From Sphingomonas sp. BK580 (GTDB taxonomy: Bacteria; Pseudomonadota; Alphaproteobacteria; Sphingomonadales; Sphingomonadaceae), in assembly GCF_014194975.1 (NCBI RefSeq), contig NZ_JACIAY010000009.1, positions 124,001 through 188,000 of the forward strand: a DNA stretch of 64,000 bases, read 5' to 3'. Within the stretch, counting starts at the first letter, position 1, and every line of letters starts with the position of its first letter. The position numbers and the translations under genes are program-made. Below are positions 55,486 through 64,000 of this stretch, piece by piece. Under the pieces are notes generated by a model. That model was not told the DNA's origin and did no database searches. It was given only the letters and a program-made list of their open reading frames with translations.

Positions 55486-56393
55486 GCCTGCGTTGCCAGG
55501 ACGAAGTCGTGATTGAGACGCAGCCAGGGCCCACCCATGGATCGGCCATCGGGCGCGATGCCGCCCTCGTGCTCCTCGTAAGCGCGGATAAGCGACTTCT
55601 TGACACCGAAGACGACGTCGGACTCGAGATACTGACCGCCTTGCGCGAACAGGTGGGTCACAAGCGTCCGATACCCGTCGTTAGCGATCATGAAGTGCAC
55701 ATGCTCGGGCCTGAACGGGTGTCGGCCCTGAGCACTGAGCATCCTGCCGACTGGGCCGTCATCAGGGATCGGATAGGCCGTCGGGCGCACCGTCCAGAGG
55801 CGGAAGCTCCCGTCGGGACCGGTAAAGAACCGGCCACGGCCTGCCAGACCGGAGCCTTCGCTTAGCTTCTGCAGGTCGTAGAAGCCGTGCTCGTCAGAAT
55901 GCCAGATGTCCACGCTGGCGCCTTCGATCGCCTCGCCGGCCTCATTGTGCACCGTTCCGTCGATGTAGAGTGGCAGCCCGGTGAAATGACCGCTGATATC
56001 GCCCCCCTCGCGGAAGACAGGTGCGTCGACATAGAACGGGCCGAAGACGGTCGTCTCGGTCGCCACGCCGGGGAGACGGTGATTGATCTGGTCCACCAGC
56101 ATGGAGACGCCGAGCGTGTCGGACAGGAGGATGAATTCCTGTCGCGTAGCACTGCACATCTGGCCGGTCGCGGTGAGGAAGTCGATGCCCGCACGCCATT
56201 CGTCCTCGGTCGGCTCGACCTCCCGAATGAAGGCGTGAAGGTGTCGCACCAGCGCCTCGCTGATCTGCCGCACTCTCGGATCAGGCGCGCCACGCACGCG
56301 ATCGATCACCGCTTCGGTCAGCATCGTTTCGTCTAAAGCGCCGCTGGCCGGCTGTGCCGCTTGCAGCAGCCCCTCGCGAACAACGTCCATCAT
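55482..56393 (-). CDS. Intradiol ring-cleavage dioxygenase, hydroxyquinol 1,2-dioxygenase-like
   Basis: 303 residues, the usual size of catechol/hydroxyquinol 1,2-dioxygenases. Residues 1-100 form the helical dimerisation domain. The non-haem Fe(III) ligands can be seen as Tyr in FGPFYVDAPVFREGG, Tyr in RPTAYPIPDDGPVG, and two His in RPEHVHFMIANDGYR. VDIWHSDEHGFYDLQ is the substrate-binding block. Being followed by maleylacetate reductase rather than a cycloisomerase makes hydroxyquinol (1,2,4-trihydroxybenzene) the likely substrate, giving maleylacetate. Two adjacent ATGs follow GGAAGAGG; the exact one is uncertain. Confidence 0.88.
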   Translation of the reverse strand: MMDVVREGLLQAAQPASGALDETMLTEAVIDRVRGAPDPRVRQISEALVRHLHAFIREVEPTEDEWRAGIDFLTATGQMCSATRQEFILLSDTLGVSMLVDQINHRLPGVATETTVFGPFYVDAPVFREGGDISGHFTGLPLYIDGTVHNEAGEAIEGASVDIWHSDEHGFYDLQKLSEGSGLAGRGRFFTGPDGSFRLWTVRPTAYPIPDDGPVGRMLSAQGRHPFRPEHVHFMIANDGYRTLVTHLFAQGGQYLESDVVFGVKKSLIRAYEEHEGGIAPDGRSMGGPWLRLNHDFVLATQA

Positions 56394-56408
56394 CCTCTTC
56401 CTTATCGT

Positions 56409-57479
56409 CTACTGGTCGGCCGTCGGAGGCTCACCAAGCCACGCGCGTTTCAAAATTCGCGCTATGGATGCTTCATCGAATGACCGTGGGTTCGGGTACG
56501 GGCTGCCGACGGCGATGCGCGCTGCTTCAGCCACGCCGCCTTCCGGCATGCCGAGCGACCGCAGGTCGGTCGGCGCGCCGAGCCTGCGCGCCAGCCGGAG
56601 CAGGGCTCCGGCAGGGTCGCTATCGCCGGTCGCACGCGCCAATCGTTCCCGCGCCGCGTCGCTTGCGGGCAGGTTGTAGGCCAAGACATGCGGGAGGATG
56701 ACCGTATGCGTTTCCGCGTGCGGCAGGTCGAAGGCGCCGCCGAGCACGTGGCAGAGCTTGTGGTGGAGCGCCATTCCGACGACTCCCAAGCACGTGCCGC
56801 AGAGCCAAGCCCCGTACAGCGCCTCGGAGCGCGCATCGATGTCGGCTGGCGAGGCCGCTATCTGTGGCAATGCGCGGACGAGGGCCCTCACGCCATCCTC
56901 CGCCATCATCGCGACGATGGGACTGACCTGTGGCGCGTAGAGCGCTTCAGCCGCATGCGCGATCGCGTTCATCCCCGAGGTCACCGACATCCCGACCGGC
57001 AGTCCGGTAGTCAAGTCGACGTCGTAGATCACGACTTCGGGCAATACCCTGAGTGTCCGTTGCGTCGCCTTGCGACCGGAGTCGGTCTCACCGAGAACGG
57101 GTGTGACCTCCGATCCGGCATAGGTGGTCGGTATCACGATCTGCGGAAGGTCGGTCCGAAGGGCGATCGCCTTTGCAAGGCCCGTCGTCGAGCCGCCGCC
57201 GATCGCTATGACGCCGTCGCAGCGCAGTTCTTCGGCCATGCGGCACGCATCCTCGCTCACGTCCGTCGGCGTATGCATGCGCGCCCTGGGGAAGAGCCCC
57301 GACGCAACCGGGCCAAGGAGCGAGCGAAGCCACTCGCCCTTGTCGGCCTGCTCGGGCGTCGTGACGATCAGCACGTGCCGGATGCCAAGGCGCGAGCACT
57401 CGTCCGGGAGGCGGGTGACTGCGCCTTGCGCGAACACGATCCGCGCCGGCAATCCGTCGTGAAGGAACGCCTCAAACAT
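56409..57479 (-). CDS. Maleylacetate reductase (iron-containing alcohol dehydrogenase fold)
   Basis: 356 residues. The NAD-binding GGGS motif (GVIAIGGGSTTGLAKAIAL), PTTYAGSEVTPVLGETDSGRK (key stretch TTYAGSE), VTSGMNAIAHAAEALYA, and metal-site MALHHKLCHVLGG with LPHAETHTVILPH match maleylacetate reductases. It reduces maleylacetate to 3-oxoadipate with NAD(P)H. It lies 15 bases before the dioxygenase and its ATG overlaps the hydroxylase stop (TGATG). Confidence 0.9.
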   Translation of the reverse strand: MFEAFLHDGLPARIVFAQGAVTRLPDECSRLGIRHVLIVTTPEQADKGEWLRSLLGPVASGLFPRARMHTPTDVSEDACRMAEELRCDGVIAIGGGSTTGLAKAIALRTDLPQIVIPTTYAGSEVTPVLGETDSGRKATQRTLRVLPEVVIYDVDLTTGLPVGMSVTSGMNAIAHAAEALYAPQVSPIVAMMAEDGVRALVRALPQIAASPADIDARSEALYGAWLCGTCLGVVGMALHHKLCHVLGGAFDLPHAETHTVILPHVLAYNLPASDAARERLARATGDSDPAGALLRLARRLGAPTDLRSLGMPEGGVAEAARIAVGSPYPNPRSFDEASIARILKRAWLGEPPTADQ

Positions 57480-59185
57480 CACACTCCCCCGACCATCGAT
57501 TGGCTTCGAACCGAAAGGTCGCCTGATGCACCGACAACCCGAGCGAGCACCTCGTTGGGATCGAAGGGGAGGCGCTTTCGCCAGGCGACGATCTGGTCCG
57601 GGCGGATCAGGACGAGGTCGCTGTCGTAGAGCGTCCTTACGGCGTCCAGTGGAAGATGAACGACCCTGAGATCTATTCCCATGCGTGGCGCGGCGCGCAC
57701 GAAGCCCGCGTCATCCTGTTGCTCACCTAGGATCAGCAACGTCCATTCGAAGCCGAACAGGTCGAAAAGGCTTCGTCCATCGTCGAGCCAGAGGTGCGGT
57801 GCCCTGCCGCCGGGCGTCGCGCTCGGCACGTAGGTGTTCGCGGCGTCCTCGGGAGGCTCCGTGTCGTCGGGCACGATCACGGGCGATCCATCGTAACGGC
57901 CGCCGAAGGTCACGCCGGGAATGTTGAATTCGCGGCGCGCATGAGCGTTCAAATAGTCCGCGGCCTCACTTCGCGCCGCTTCGCCTGCAGCGCTGTCGTC
58001 CTCAATGTCGGGGCTTGGGAGGAAGGTTCCAATCGACTCCGCCAGCGCGCGTGCGTAACCCGTGTTCCGAACGGCGAGCTTTGAGCGTTCGAACTGGTAG
58101 CTCTCCAAGAGTGCCGGACCGCCCGTGCCCTTGAGCACACCCGCAAGTTTCCATCCCAGGTTGACGGCATCGTCGACCGCCGTGTTGTAACCGAGGCCGC
58201 CCGCCGGCGTGAAAAGGTGGGCAGCGTCACCGCCGATTATGACGCGACCGGAAATGAACCTCTCGGCGACCAGAGCGTGGCCAGCGAGCCACGTGTCGAT
58301 ATTGAGCAGCTCGATCTCGAGCGGCATGCCCATCACCTGATGGAACATCGCGCGCGCGCGCTCGGGCGTGATCGCCTCGTCCTCGCCCGGCTTCAGCTGC
58401 GTGTGGAAGGCGAACTCGTCGACCCCGTTCACCGCGGCCAGCCAGGACCGCCGCTCGTTGTTGAACGCCCAGTACATCCATGCGCGGGCGTGCGGCATCG
58501 CCTTGTAGAAATCCGGCGCACGCAGATAGAGCGCTACCATCTTGCCGCCGAAGAAGTCGCGCTGCACGCCACTCTCGCCAGAATAGCGAATGCCGAGAGC
58601 ACGCCTCACGACGCCGCGCGCGCCATCTGCGCCTACCAAATACGGCGTTCGGATCTTTAAGGTCTCGCCGTTCTCAACCTCCTCGACGATCGCATCGACA
58701 CCCGCGTCGTCCTGCGAGAATTCAACCAGCCGCGTGCCGTTCCTTATCGTCGCTAGTGGACTTGCTTCGGCGTGGCGACGCAACACCTGCTCGACAAACT
58801 TCTGCGACACCCGATGCGGCAACTCCGCCGCGCTCCACGACCCACCCATACCGCGGACCAGCTGGGGGGCGTCCGCCGAGGACGGCAGCCGGAAGCGTGC
58901 CAGCTCACGTTGCGCGTACCTTGTGAAATAGGCGATATCTGTCGGGTAGTCGGCAGGTAGTCCCAGCGACCGGATCTCATCGGCGAAACCCAGACGCCGG
59001 TAGTGCTCCATCGTGCGCGCCTGCGTCGCGTTCGCCTGCGGGTTGACCGCGGTGGTCTCCTTCGGATCGACGATCAGCGAGCGGACACCGCGCCGGCTCA
59101 GCTCGATCGAGAGCGTCAGCCCGAACGGACCTCCACCAGCGATCAATATGGGTTTGTCGTCAGAGGGCTGTGCCATGTAGTCCAT
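57479..59185 (-). CDS. FAD-dependent aromatic hydroxylase (class A flavoprotein monooxygenase)
   Basis: 568 residues. The FAD motif is ILIAGGGPFGLTLSIELSRR; LVGADGARGVVRRALG is the DG motif and IIGGDAAHLFTPAGGLGYN the GD motif. NPQANATQARTMEHYRRLGF marks the phenol-hydroxylase/MhpA-like subgroup, and a C-terminal thioredoxin-like domain (about 440-568) is present. It probably hydroxylates or decarboxylatively hydroxylates a phenolic ring, for example resorcinol, hydroquinone or 4-hydroxybenzoate-type substrates, to give hydroxyquinol. The start could be this ATG or one nine bases downstream. Confidence 0.87.
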   Translation of the reverse strand: MDYMAQPSDDKPILIAGGGPFGLTLSIELSRRGVRSLIVDPKETTAVNPQANATQARTMEHYRRLGFADEIRSLGLPADYPTDIAYFTRYAQRELARFRLPSSADAPQLVRGMGGSWSAAELPHRVSQKFVEQVLRRHAEASPLATIRNGTRLVEFSQDDAGVDAIVEEVENGETLKIRTPYLVGADGARGVVRRALGIRYSGESGVQRDFFGGKMVALYLRAPDFYKAMPHARAWMYWAFNNERRSWLAAVNGVDEFAFHTQLKPGEDEAITPERARAMFHQVMGMPLEIELLNIDTWLAGHALVAERFISGRVIIGGDAAHLFTPAGGLGYNTAVDDAVNLGWKLAGVLKGTGGPALLESYQFERSKLAVRNTGYARALAESIGTFLPSPDIEDDSAAGEAARSEAADYLNAHARREFNIPGVTFGGRYDGSPVIVPDDTEPPEDAANTYVPSATPGGRAPHLWLDDGRSLFDLFGFEWTLLILGEQQDDAGFVRAAPRMGIDLRVVHLPLDAVRTLYDSDLVLIRPDQIVAWRKRLPFDPNEVLARVVGASGDLSVRSQSMVGGV

Positions 59186-59248
59186 CCGAAGCTAATGATC
59201 CAGGCGTCAGCCCGGTCCGGCGCGGAGCCGACTGATAGGTAGGACTGA

Positions 59249-60589
59249 TCATGAGCGAAGGGCCGAGCCATAGCGTTCGCAGAACAGCGACACCGCCTCG
59301 ATCAAGCCCGCTGTGTGGTGCTCGTCGATCTCAAGGTGCAGTGTGACGAAGCCGCGCGGGGCGATGTAGTAGCCACACTCGAGCAGGTGGAGGAACAGCA
59401 GGTCGACGATACGCCGATCCGCAACGGCCAGATCCTCGAAGCGCGCGATTGGACGATCGGTGCCGTGCGCGTTCATCAGCGATCCGAGGCCGGTGAAGCG
59501 CATCGGGACACGGGCATGAAAGCACGTCGCGTTCAGGGCGGATCGCAGCTGGTCTCCCTGCATGTTCAACCGTTCGGCAGCGGCGGGCGTGTAGAGCCGC
59601 GAAAGGCCGGCGATCGCCGCCGCCATCGTGATGACGTTGTTGTTAAAGGTGCCCGCGTGAGCCAGCCCACCGGCATACCGGGGATCGAATGCCGCCATGA
59701 GGTCGCGCCTGCCCCCGAACGCGCCGAACGAGCTGCCGCCGCCGATATACTTTCCGAGCGTCGTGAGGTCAGGGCGCAGCTCCAATTGTCCTTGCCGGCC
59801 CGCACCGGACAGTCGAGACGTCATCACCTCGTCGAGGATGAAGAGCGCGCCGGCCCTGCGGCAGCCGTTCTCGATGGCTCTTAGGAACGACAAATCACCA
59901 GGAATGCACCCGCCCGCGCCGAGCATCGGCTCGACAACGACCGCGGCGAGCTCGTCGCGATGCGCCTCGATCAGCGCCGCGGCACCGAACTCGTCGTTGA
60001 ACCTGCCAACGACGAAGCGGTAAGGCGCATTCAGCGGCGCGCCCTCGCTCACGAAGGTGAGGATGCTGCCGTGGTAGGCGCCCCTGAACGCGATCACGGT
60101 GGACCGGCCGGTCGCAGCACGCGCGAGGCTGAGGGCGAGCAGGTTTGCCTCGGTCCCGGAATTAGTGAACCGAACCAGTTCAATCGAGGGGATGCGGTCG
60201 ACGATCAGGCGCGCGAGCTGCGGTTCAAGGTCGTTGTGCGCGGATAGACCCAGTCCCTTGTCGAGCGCGCCTACGATCGCATCGCGGATTTGCGGATTGC
60301 TGTGTCCGTAGATGCCGGCGGAATATTCGCCGAGGAAATCGACGTAGGTGTTTCCGTCGGCGTCGAGCAGTGATGCGCCCTTCCCGCCCGTCATGACGAT
60401 CGGGAACGGCTCGTGATGGAGAACCGTGCGGGTGTTGCCACCCGGCATGACCTCGACTGCTTGGCGGTGGATCGCCGCGCTGGTCGACAGGCGAGCGCTG
60501 AAGCGCTGGCGCGCCGCCGATAGAGCCATGTCGAGGGTTGGCGATGGGATGGTCACGACCGAGTCCGAGTTGTCGAGGACGGCCGGCAT
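59249..60589 (-). CDS. Class III aminotransferase, beta-amino-acid (beta-phenylalanine) transaminase-like
   Basis: 446 residues from ATG 60589 after ACGGAAG. It has the GSA-aminomutase-like fold with EVMPGGNTRTVLHHEPFP, DFLGEYSAGIYGHSNPQIRD, FTNSGTEANLLALSLARA, PLP aspartate in FILDEVMTSRLSG, the PLP lysine in TLGKYIGGGSSFGAFGG and HAGTFNNNVITMAAA. The EYSAG(I/V)YGHS and DEVMTSRL words are those of beta-phenylalanine aminotransferases from Variovorax and Mesorhizobium. I infer that it converts a beta-amino acid to a beta-keto acid. It is the first gene of the minus-strand operon, 63 bases before the hydroxylase. Confidence 0.85.
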   Translation of the reverse strand: MPAVLDNSDSVVTIPSPTLDMALSAARQRFSARLSTSAAIHRQAVEVMPGGNTRTVLHHEPFPIVMTGGKGASLLDADGNTYVDFLGEYSAGIYGHSNPQIRDAIVGALDKGLGLSAHNDLEPQLARLIVDRIPSIELVRFTNSGTEANLLALSLARAATGRSTVIAFRGAYHGSILTFVSEGAPLNAPYRFVVGRFNDEFGAAALIEAHRDELAAVVVEPMLGAGGCIPGDLSFLRAIENGCRRAGALFILDEVMTSRLSGAGRQGQLELRPDLTTLGKYIGGGSSFGAFGGRRDLMAAFDPRYAGGLAHAGTFNNNVITMAAAIAGLSRLYTPAAAERLNMQGDQLRSALNATCFHARVPMRFTGLGSLMNAHGTDRPIARFEDLAVADRRIVDLLFLHLLECGYYIAPRGFVTLHLEIDEHHTAGLIEAVSLFCERYGSALRS

Positions 60590-60604
60590 ATCGCTTCCGT
60601 CACA

Positions 60605-60650
60605 GACCAGCAAGGATTTTTTGTCCGCTGGTCAATTAGCTGTTGTCCGC
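60605..60650. promoter_or_regulatory. Candidate operator in the divergent catabolic promoter region
   Basis: Two overlapping patterns: a perfect inverted repeat GACCAGC (60605-60611) with GCTGGTC (60627-60633), 15-base spacer, and a direct repeat of TTGTCCGC at 60621-60628 and 60643-60650, spaced 22 bases (about two helical turns). It sits between the divergent aminotransferase and TonB-receptor genes, with an AT-rich core that may hold both promoters. Confidence 0.5.
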
Positions 60651-60701
60651 ATTACAAATCTGCGTCATGCATCCCGAATGACGAAACTTCGCGGGGGAGT
60701 G

Positions 60702-63032
60702 ATGATGCGATCCTGGGGAACATACCTGTTGGCCGGCACGGCCACCGTGACGCTTTTCGCGCAAACGGCAGCGGCCCAGTCGACGGCACCTGAAACGAGC
60801 CAGGCATCGATCGAAGCAAGCAAGCAGGCCGGCTCTCCAGGCACCGACACCGCGGACCCGAATAGTGCGGACATCGTGGTCACCGCTACGAGGCGCTCGG
60901 AAAGCGTCCAGAACGTGCCGCTCAGCATCACTGCGGTGACGTCCGAGTCGCTTGAGCGAAAGGCCGCGACCAACTTCTTCGACTACGGTTCCTCGATCCC
61001 CAACCTGTCGTTCGGCAACACTGCCGAGGGGACTACGGGCGCTCGGACGATCGCCATTCGCGGCATCTCGGACCGCAACACCACCGGCTTCTACATCGAC
61101 GAGACGCCTGTAGCCGAGTCCCTCGACCCGCGCATCATCGACGTGAACCGCATCGAAGTGCTGCGCGGCCCGCAGGGCACGCTCTACGGCGCGCGCTCGA
61201 TGGGTGGCACCGTTCGCCTCATCACGATCCAGCCTGACGTCGATCGGTTAGCAGGGCGAGTGCACGGATCATTGTCGACCACGGACGGCACCGACAAGGC
61301 CAACTACTCTCTCGATGGCGCCATCAACATCCCGGTCGTTGCCGAACGGATCGGCCTGCGGATCGTCGGCGTGCGGGAATACAACGCAGGCTATTTCAAG
61401 CGCGTTGTCGGCCCGACAGCCGGCCAAACCACCACGATCGACAACGTAGGCGACTCCAAAGTCAACGGCGTATCCGCGGCGCTGCTGTTCAAGATCACCG
61501 ACAACTTCTCGGTCACGCCGCGCGTCCTGTACCAACAGACGTCCGTGAACGGCTTTCCCTTCGCCGACGTGGCCGTGACCAACGGGTCTGCCCCGACGAT
61601 CCTGAGGCCCGATGCCCTGCTTCAGCGCCGTCTCTTCAACGTGCCTGAGTTCTCGCGCGACAAGTGGCTGCTTGCCACCTACGACATGAAGCTCTCCACC
61701 GGGATCGGTACCTTCACGTCGTCCACGTCCTATTTCCGCAGGCGGTCGCGCGACGTCGAGGACCAGACCGATTTCATCGCGTCGCCTGGCGCGTTCGGTA
61801 TCGCGCCGGTGCCGACGTCCATCGAGATCGACAGCAGGACCAACGCGTTCACGCAGGAGCTGCGCTTCGCTTCGGATCTCAGGGGCCCCTTCCAGATCGT
61901 GACGGGCGTCTTCTTCAATCGCACCTCGAGCAACCGCAGCTTCCCGCCAAACATTATCTCCGGCTTGGACGCGCTCTTCAACGGAGCCTTCGGCACCGAC
62001 CTCGTGTACCAGACGCAGACACCGATCGTTCAGAAGGACTATGCGGCCTACGCCGAGGGCACGCTGGAGGTCGTCTCCGGGCTGAAAGCCATCGTTGGCG
62101 CCCGGGTGTTCAAGGTCGAAACGACCTCGGAGACAATGTCCGACGGTATCGCTGTAGGTGGCCCGACCACGATCCCGCGACAGACGATTAAGGAAGACGG
62201 GATCCAGCCGAAGTTCTCGCTCCAGTATCAGATCGCGCCGGGCAACCAGGTCTATGCGGTCGCCGCCAAGGGCTTCCGCCCCGGCGGGGTGAACGGCGTC
62301 ATACCGACGGCGCTGGGCTGCGCCGCCAACTTGCAGGCGCTCGGCCTGTCGCCATCCGACGCCGCCTTCTACGGATCCGACAGTGTCTGGAGCTACGAGG
62401 CCGGTGCGAAGACAACTCTGCTCGACCGCAAGGTGACTGCCAACATCAGCGGTTTCCGGATCGACTGGGACGACATCCAGCAGCGTATCCAGCTTCAGTG
62501 CGGTTTCGGGTTCAGGGGCAACGCCGGCAAGGCGCGCAGCCAGGGGTTGGAACTCGAACTGACCGCGCGGCCCTTCAGCGGCCTGAGCCTCACCGGCGGC
62601 CTCGGATATACCGACGCTAGATTCACAACCACGACCCCGGGCACGAAGTTCACCAAGGGCGACCGCGTGCCGCAGGTCCCGCGCTACACGCTGAACCTGG
62701 GCGCCGACTACACCGCGCCGATCACTGCCAACCTCAACGGCTTCGCGCATGCCGACTTCAGCTACGTCAGCGACAGCATCAGCGCCCTCAACGCGAATAC
62801 TGACGCCAGCGGGCGCCTGATCCCGCGCATTCGCCCTTCCTATTCGATTGTCAACTTGCGAGGCGGCGTCGCCTTCGGAAACCAGGAGGTCGCCGTCTTC
62901 GTGAAGAATGTGGCGGACGAGCGCGCCAGCCTCGGCGACGCACTCGCCGTCGCCGCCGAGGCACCGAACCGCGCTCGGGTTTCGATCAACCAACCGCGCA
63001 CGATCGGGATCGAGCTCCGCAGGCGCTTCTGA
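60702..63032 (+). CDS. TonB-dependent receptor of the catabolic cluster
   Basis: About 776 residues. ATG 60702 (or the ATG directly after it) follows GGGGGAG. A signal peptide (MRSWGTYLLAGTATVTLFAQ, TAAAQ) precedes the TonB box-plug region (ADIVVTATRRSESVQNVPLS, IAIRGISDRNTTGFYIDETP, NRIEVLRGPQGTLYGARSMG), typical of sphingomonad receptors for non-siderophore nutrients. The barrel ends TIGIELRRRF with terminal Phe. Its position opposite the aromatic operon makes the pathway substrate, rather than iron, the probable ligand. Confidence 0.9.
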   Translation: MMRSWGTYLLAGTATVTLFAQTAAAQSTAPETSQASIEASKQAGSPGTDTADPNSADIVVTATRRSESVQNVPLSITAVTSESLERKAATNFFDYGSSIPNLSFGNTAEGTTGARTIAIRGISDRNTTGFYIDETPVAESLDPRIIDVNRIEVLRGPQGTLYGARSMGGTVRLITIQPDVDRLAGRVHGSLSTTDGTDKANYSLDGAINIPVVAERIGLRIVGVREYNAGYFKRVVGPTAGQTTTIDNVGDSKVNGVSAALLFKITDNFSVTPRVLYQQTSVNGFPFADVAVTNGSAPTILRPDALLQRRLFNVPEFSRDKWLLATYDMKLSTGIGTFTSSTSYFRRRSRDVEDQTDFIASPGAFGIAPVPTSIEIDSRTNAFTQELRFASDLRGPFQIVTGVFFNRTSSNRSFPPNIISGLDALFNGAFGTDLVYQTQTPIVQKDYAAYAEGTLEVVSGLKAIVGARVFKVETTSETMSDGIAVGGPTTIPRQTIKEDGIQPKFSLQYQIAPGNQVYAVAAKGFRPGGVNGVIPTALGCAANLQALGLSPSDAAFYGSDSVWSYEAGAKTTLLDRKVTANISGFRIDWDDIQQRIQLQCGFGFRGNAGKARSQGLELELTARPFSGLSLTGGLGYTDARFTTTTPGTKFTKGDRVPQVPRYTLNLGADYTAPITANLNGFAHADFSYVSDSISALNANTDASGRLIPRIRPSYSIVNLRGGVAFGNQEVAVFVKNVADERASLGDALAVAAEAPNRARVSINQPRTIGIELRRRF

Positions 63033-63128
63033 ACTTCTGACCCTTGAGCCGCATCGGCTCGGCCCATCCACCCGCAGCTCTGTCGCGCTGCCGTCTATCT
63101 CGGTGGCAGCAAGGCTCTGGAGATCATC

Positions 63129-64000
63129 ATGTCGAACAAGGTCATCGTTACTGTCGCCCCGACGGGCGGCATGGCAACCAAGGCTCAAAATCCGAACCTG
63201 CCGACTCAGCCGGCGGAGATTGCGGAGTCCGTGATCCGGTCGTATCGCGAGGGTGCCGCCATCGCAGCACTGCACGCGCGACGTCCGGATGATCAGGCGA
63301 CCTGCAACGCCGATATCTACCGGAATATCAACGACCGCATCCGCGCGCAGTGCGACATAGTGATCAACAACTCCACCGGCGGCGGATCGAGCGGCGACAT
63401 GTTGATCAAACGGCCGGATGGCCTGTTCGAGTCGAACTTCGAGGAGCGGTTGAAGGGATGCGATGCCGGCGCCGACATGGCGACGTTCGACGGAATGACG
63501 TTCGTCGACGTGCACGGCGGCAGAGAGATCGTGGTCGTGACACCGCCATCTCGGTGCGAGGCCCTCGCCAAGCGGATCATCGATCGCGGCATCAAGCCCG
63601 AGTGGGAGGTCTTCAGCCCGACCCACATCCTGCAGGACGTCACTCGCCTTATTCAAAAGGGCTACGACAAGCCGCCCTACTACATCAACATGGTGCTAGG
63701 GGCCGATCGAGGCTTCCAGGGCGCGATGCCCTACAGCCATGACATCCTGACCGCGATGATCGCGGCCTTGCCGCCGCAATCGATCTTCTGCGTTTCGGCG
63801 ATCGGCCCGGCGCAGCTGCCCGCCACCACCCAGGCCCTCTTGCTCGGCGGCCACGTCCGCGTGGGCCTCGAGGACAACAACTACTTCGCAAAGGGACAGC
63901 TCGCGACCAACGAGCAGCTAGTCGCACGCACGGTCCGGATCATCCACGAGCTCGGGCTGGAGCATGCCAGTGCTGCCGAAGCGCGCGAGATCCTCGGCCT
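63129..64000 (+). CDS. Beta-keto acid cleavage enzyme (BKACE, DUF849), C-terminus cut by right edge
   Basis: At least 290 residues from ATG after CTGGAG. It has the DUF849 barrel: KVIVTVAPTGGMATKAQNPN, INNSTGGGSSGDM, PEWEVFSPTHI, INMVLGADRGFQGAMPYS and GGHVRVGLEDNNYFAKGQ. Family members use Zn2+ and acetyl-CoA to cleave a beta-keto acid to acetoacetate and a new acyl-CoA. The conserved Arg, Glu and Asp near the end are present, but the usual Zn-ligand pair HLH near residue 47 reads ALH here (EGAAIAALHARRPDD), so one histidine is missing. It lies 96 bases after the TonB receptor, probably in the same unit. Confidence 0.85.
   Translation, partial: MSNKVIVTVAPTGGMATKAQNPNLPTQPAEIAESVIRSYREGAAIAALHARRPDDQATCNADIYRNINDRIRAQCDIVINNSTGGGSSGDMLIKRPDGLFESNFEERLKGCDAGADMATFDGMTFVDVHGGREIVVVTPPSRCEALAKRIIDRGIKPEWEVFSPTHILQDVTRLIQKGYDKPPYYINMVLGADRGFQGAMPYSHDILTAMIAALPPQSIFCVSAIGPAQLPATTQALLLGGHVRVGLEDNNYFAKGQLATNEQLVARTVRIIHELGLEHASAAEAREILG

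Noticed and set aside
61269..63656. Long minus-strand open frame opposite the TonB receptor and BKACE genes
   Set aside because: Arg/Asp-rich shadow; both plus-strand genes are well supported.

Overview
The window looks like chromosomal DNA of an alphaproteobacterium of the Sphingomonadaceae (Sphingomonas or a close relative). This rests on very high G+C, the gene order coxB/pyrE/pdxJ/acpS/lepB, the pair N-formylglutamate amidohydrolase plus CpdR-type regulator next to a tRNA gene, the SapC, DUF2141 and DUF1674 proteins, TonB-dependent receptors, and short hairpin-rich repeats between genes. No rRNA, CRISPR array, insertion sequence, integrase or phage gene was recognised.

Layout. 1-4056: a cyclic-nucleotide-gated thioredoxin reductase (cut by the left edge), a GGDEF/EAL cyclic-di-GMP enzyme and a small lipoprotein. 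4082-8062, minus strand: a glycosyltransferase, a DUF2141 protein and a membrane protein in one unit, then an AI-2E family permease. 7984-10873, minus strand: the housekeeping operon pyrE-pdxJ-acpS-lepB. 11071-13981: coxB-ctaD without the usual assembly genes and subunit III. 14258-23242: ugd, a secreted SGNH-like hydrolase, a LOV-type blue-light histidine kinase, a periplasmic PQQ sugar dehydrogenase, PHA synthase and an AlaC-type aminotransferase. 23400-28175: a GMC flavoprotein with its Tat-exported small subunit, and two tandem exported ferritin-like proteins. 28359-35439: a UxaA-type dehydratase, a TonB receptor coupled to a PepSY membrane protein under a Fur-like palindrome, an alpha-L-fucosidase and an SDHAF4-like protein. 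35482-47919: rsmB-like gene, rpe, a heparinase-like protein, an M3 peptidase, PPK2, a DEAD-box helicase, a D-lactate-dehydrogenase-like flavoprotein, SapC and cytochrome b561. 48013-48115: a strong candidate small RNA. 48114-49622: N-formylglutamate amidohydrolase, cpdR and tRNA-Val(GAC).

From the tRNA to the right edge the content becomes accessory. There is a PP2C-like protein that seems to have lost its metal ligands, an orphan BchE-like B12/radical-SAM enzyme, and a catabolic divergon. The minus arm encodes a beta-amino-acid-type aminotransferase, an FAD aromatic hydroxylase, maleylacetate reductase, hydroxyquinol-type 1,2-dioxygenase, the two 3-oxoadipate CoA-transferase subunits and a beta-ketoadipyl-CoA thiolase, nearly all translationally coupled. 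The plus arm encodes a TonB receptor and a beta-keto-acid cleavage enzyme (BKACE, cut by the right edge).

The most interesting proposal is that this divergon degrades an aromatic compound carrying a beta-amino-acid side chain. The aminotransferase would make a beta-keto acid, the BKACE would split it to acetoacetate plus an acyl-CoA, and the ring would pass through hydroxyquinol, maleylacetate and 3-oxoadipate. This is inferred from gene content and was not tested. Intergenic REP-like repeats fall into several families and often sit between operons.
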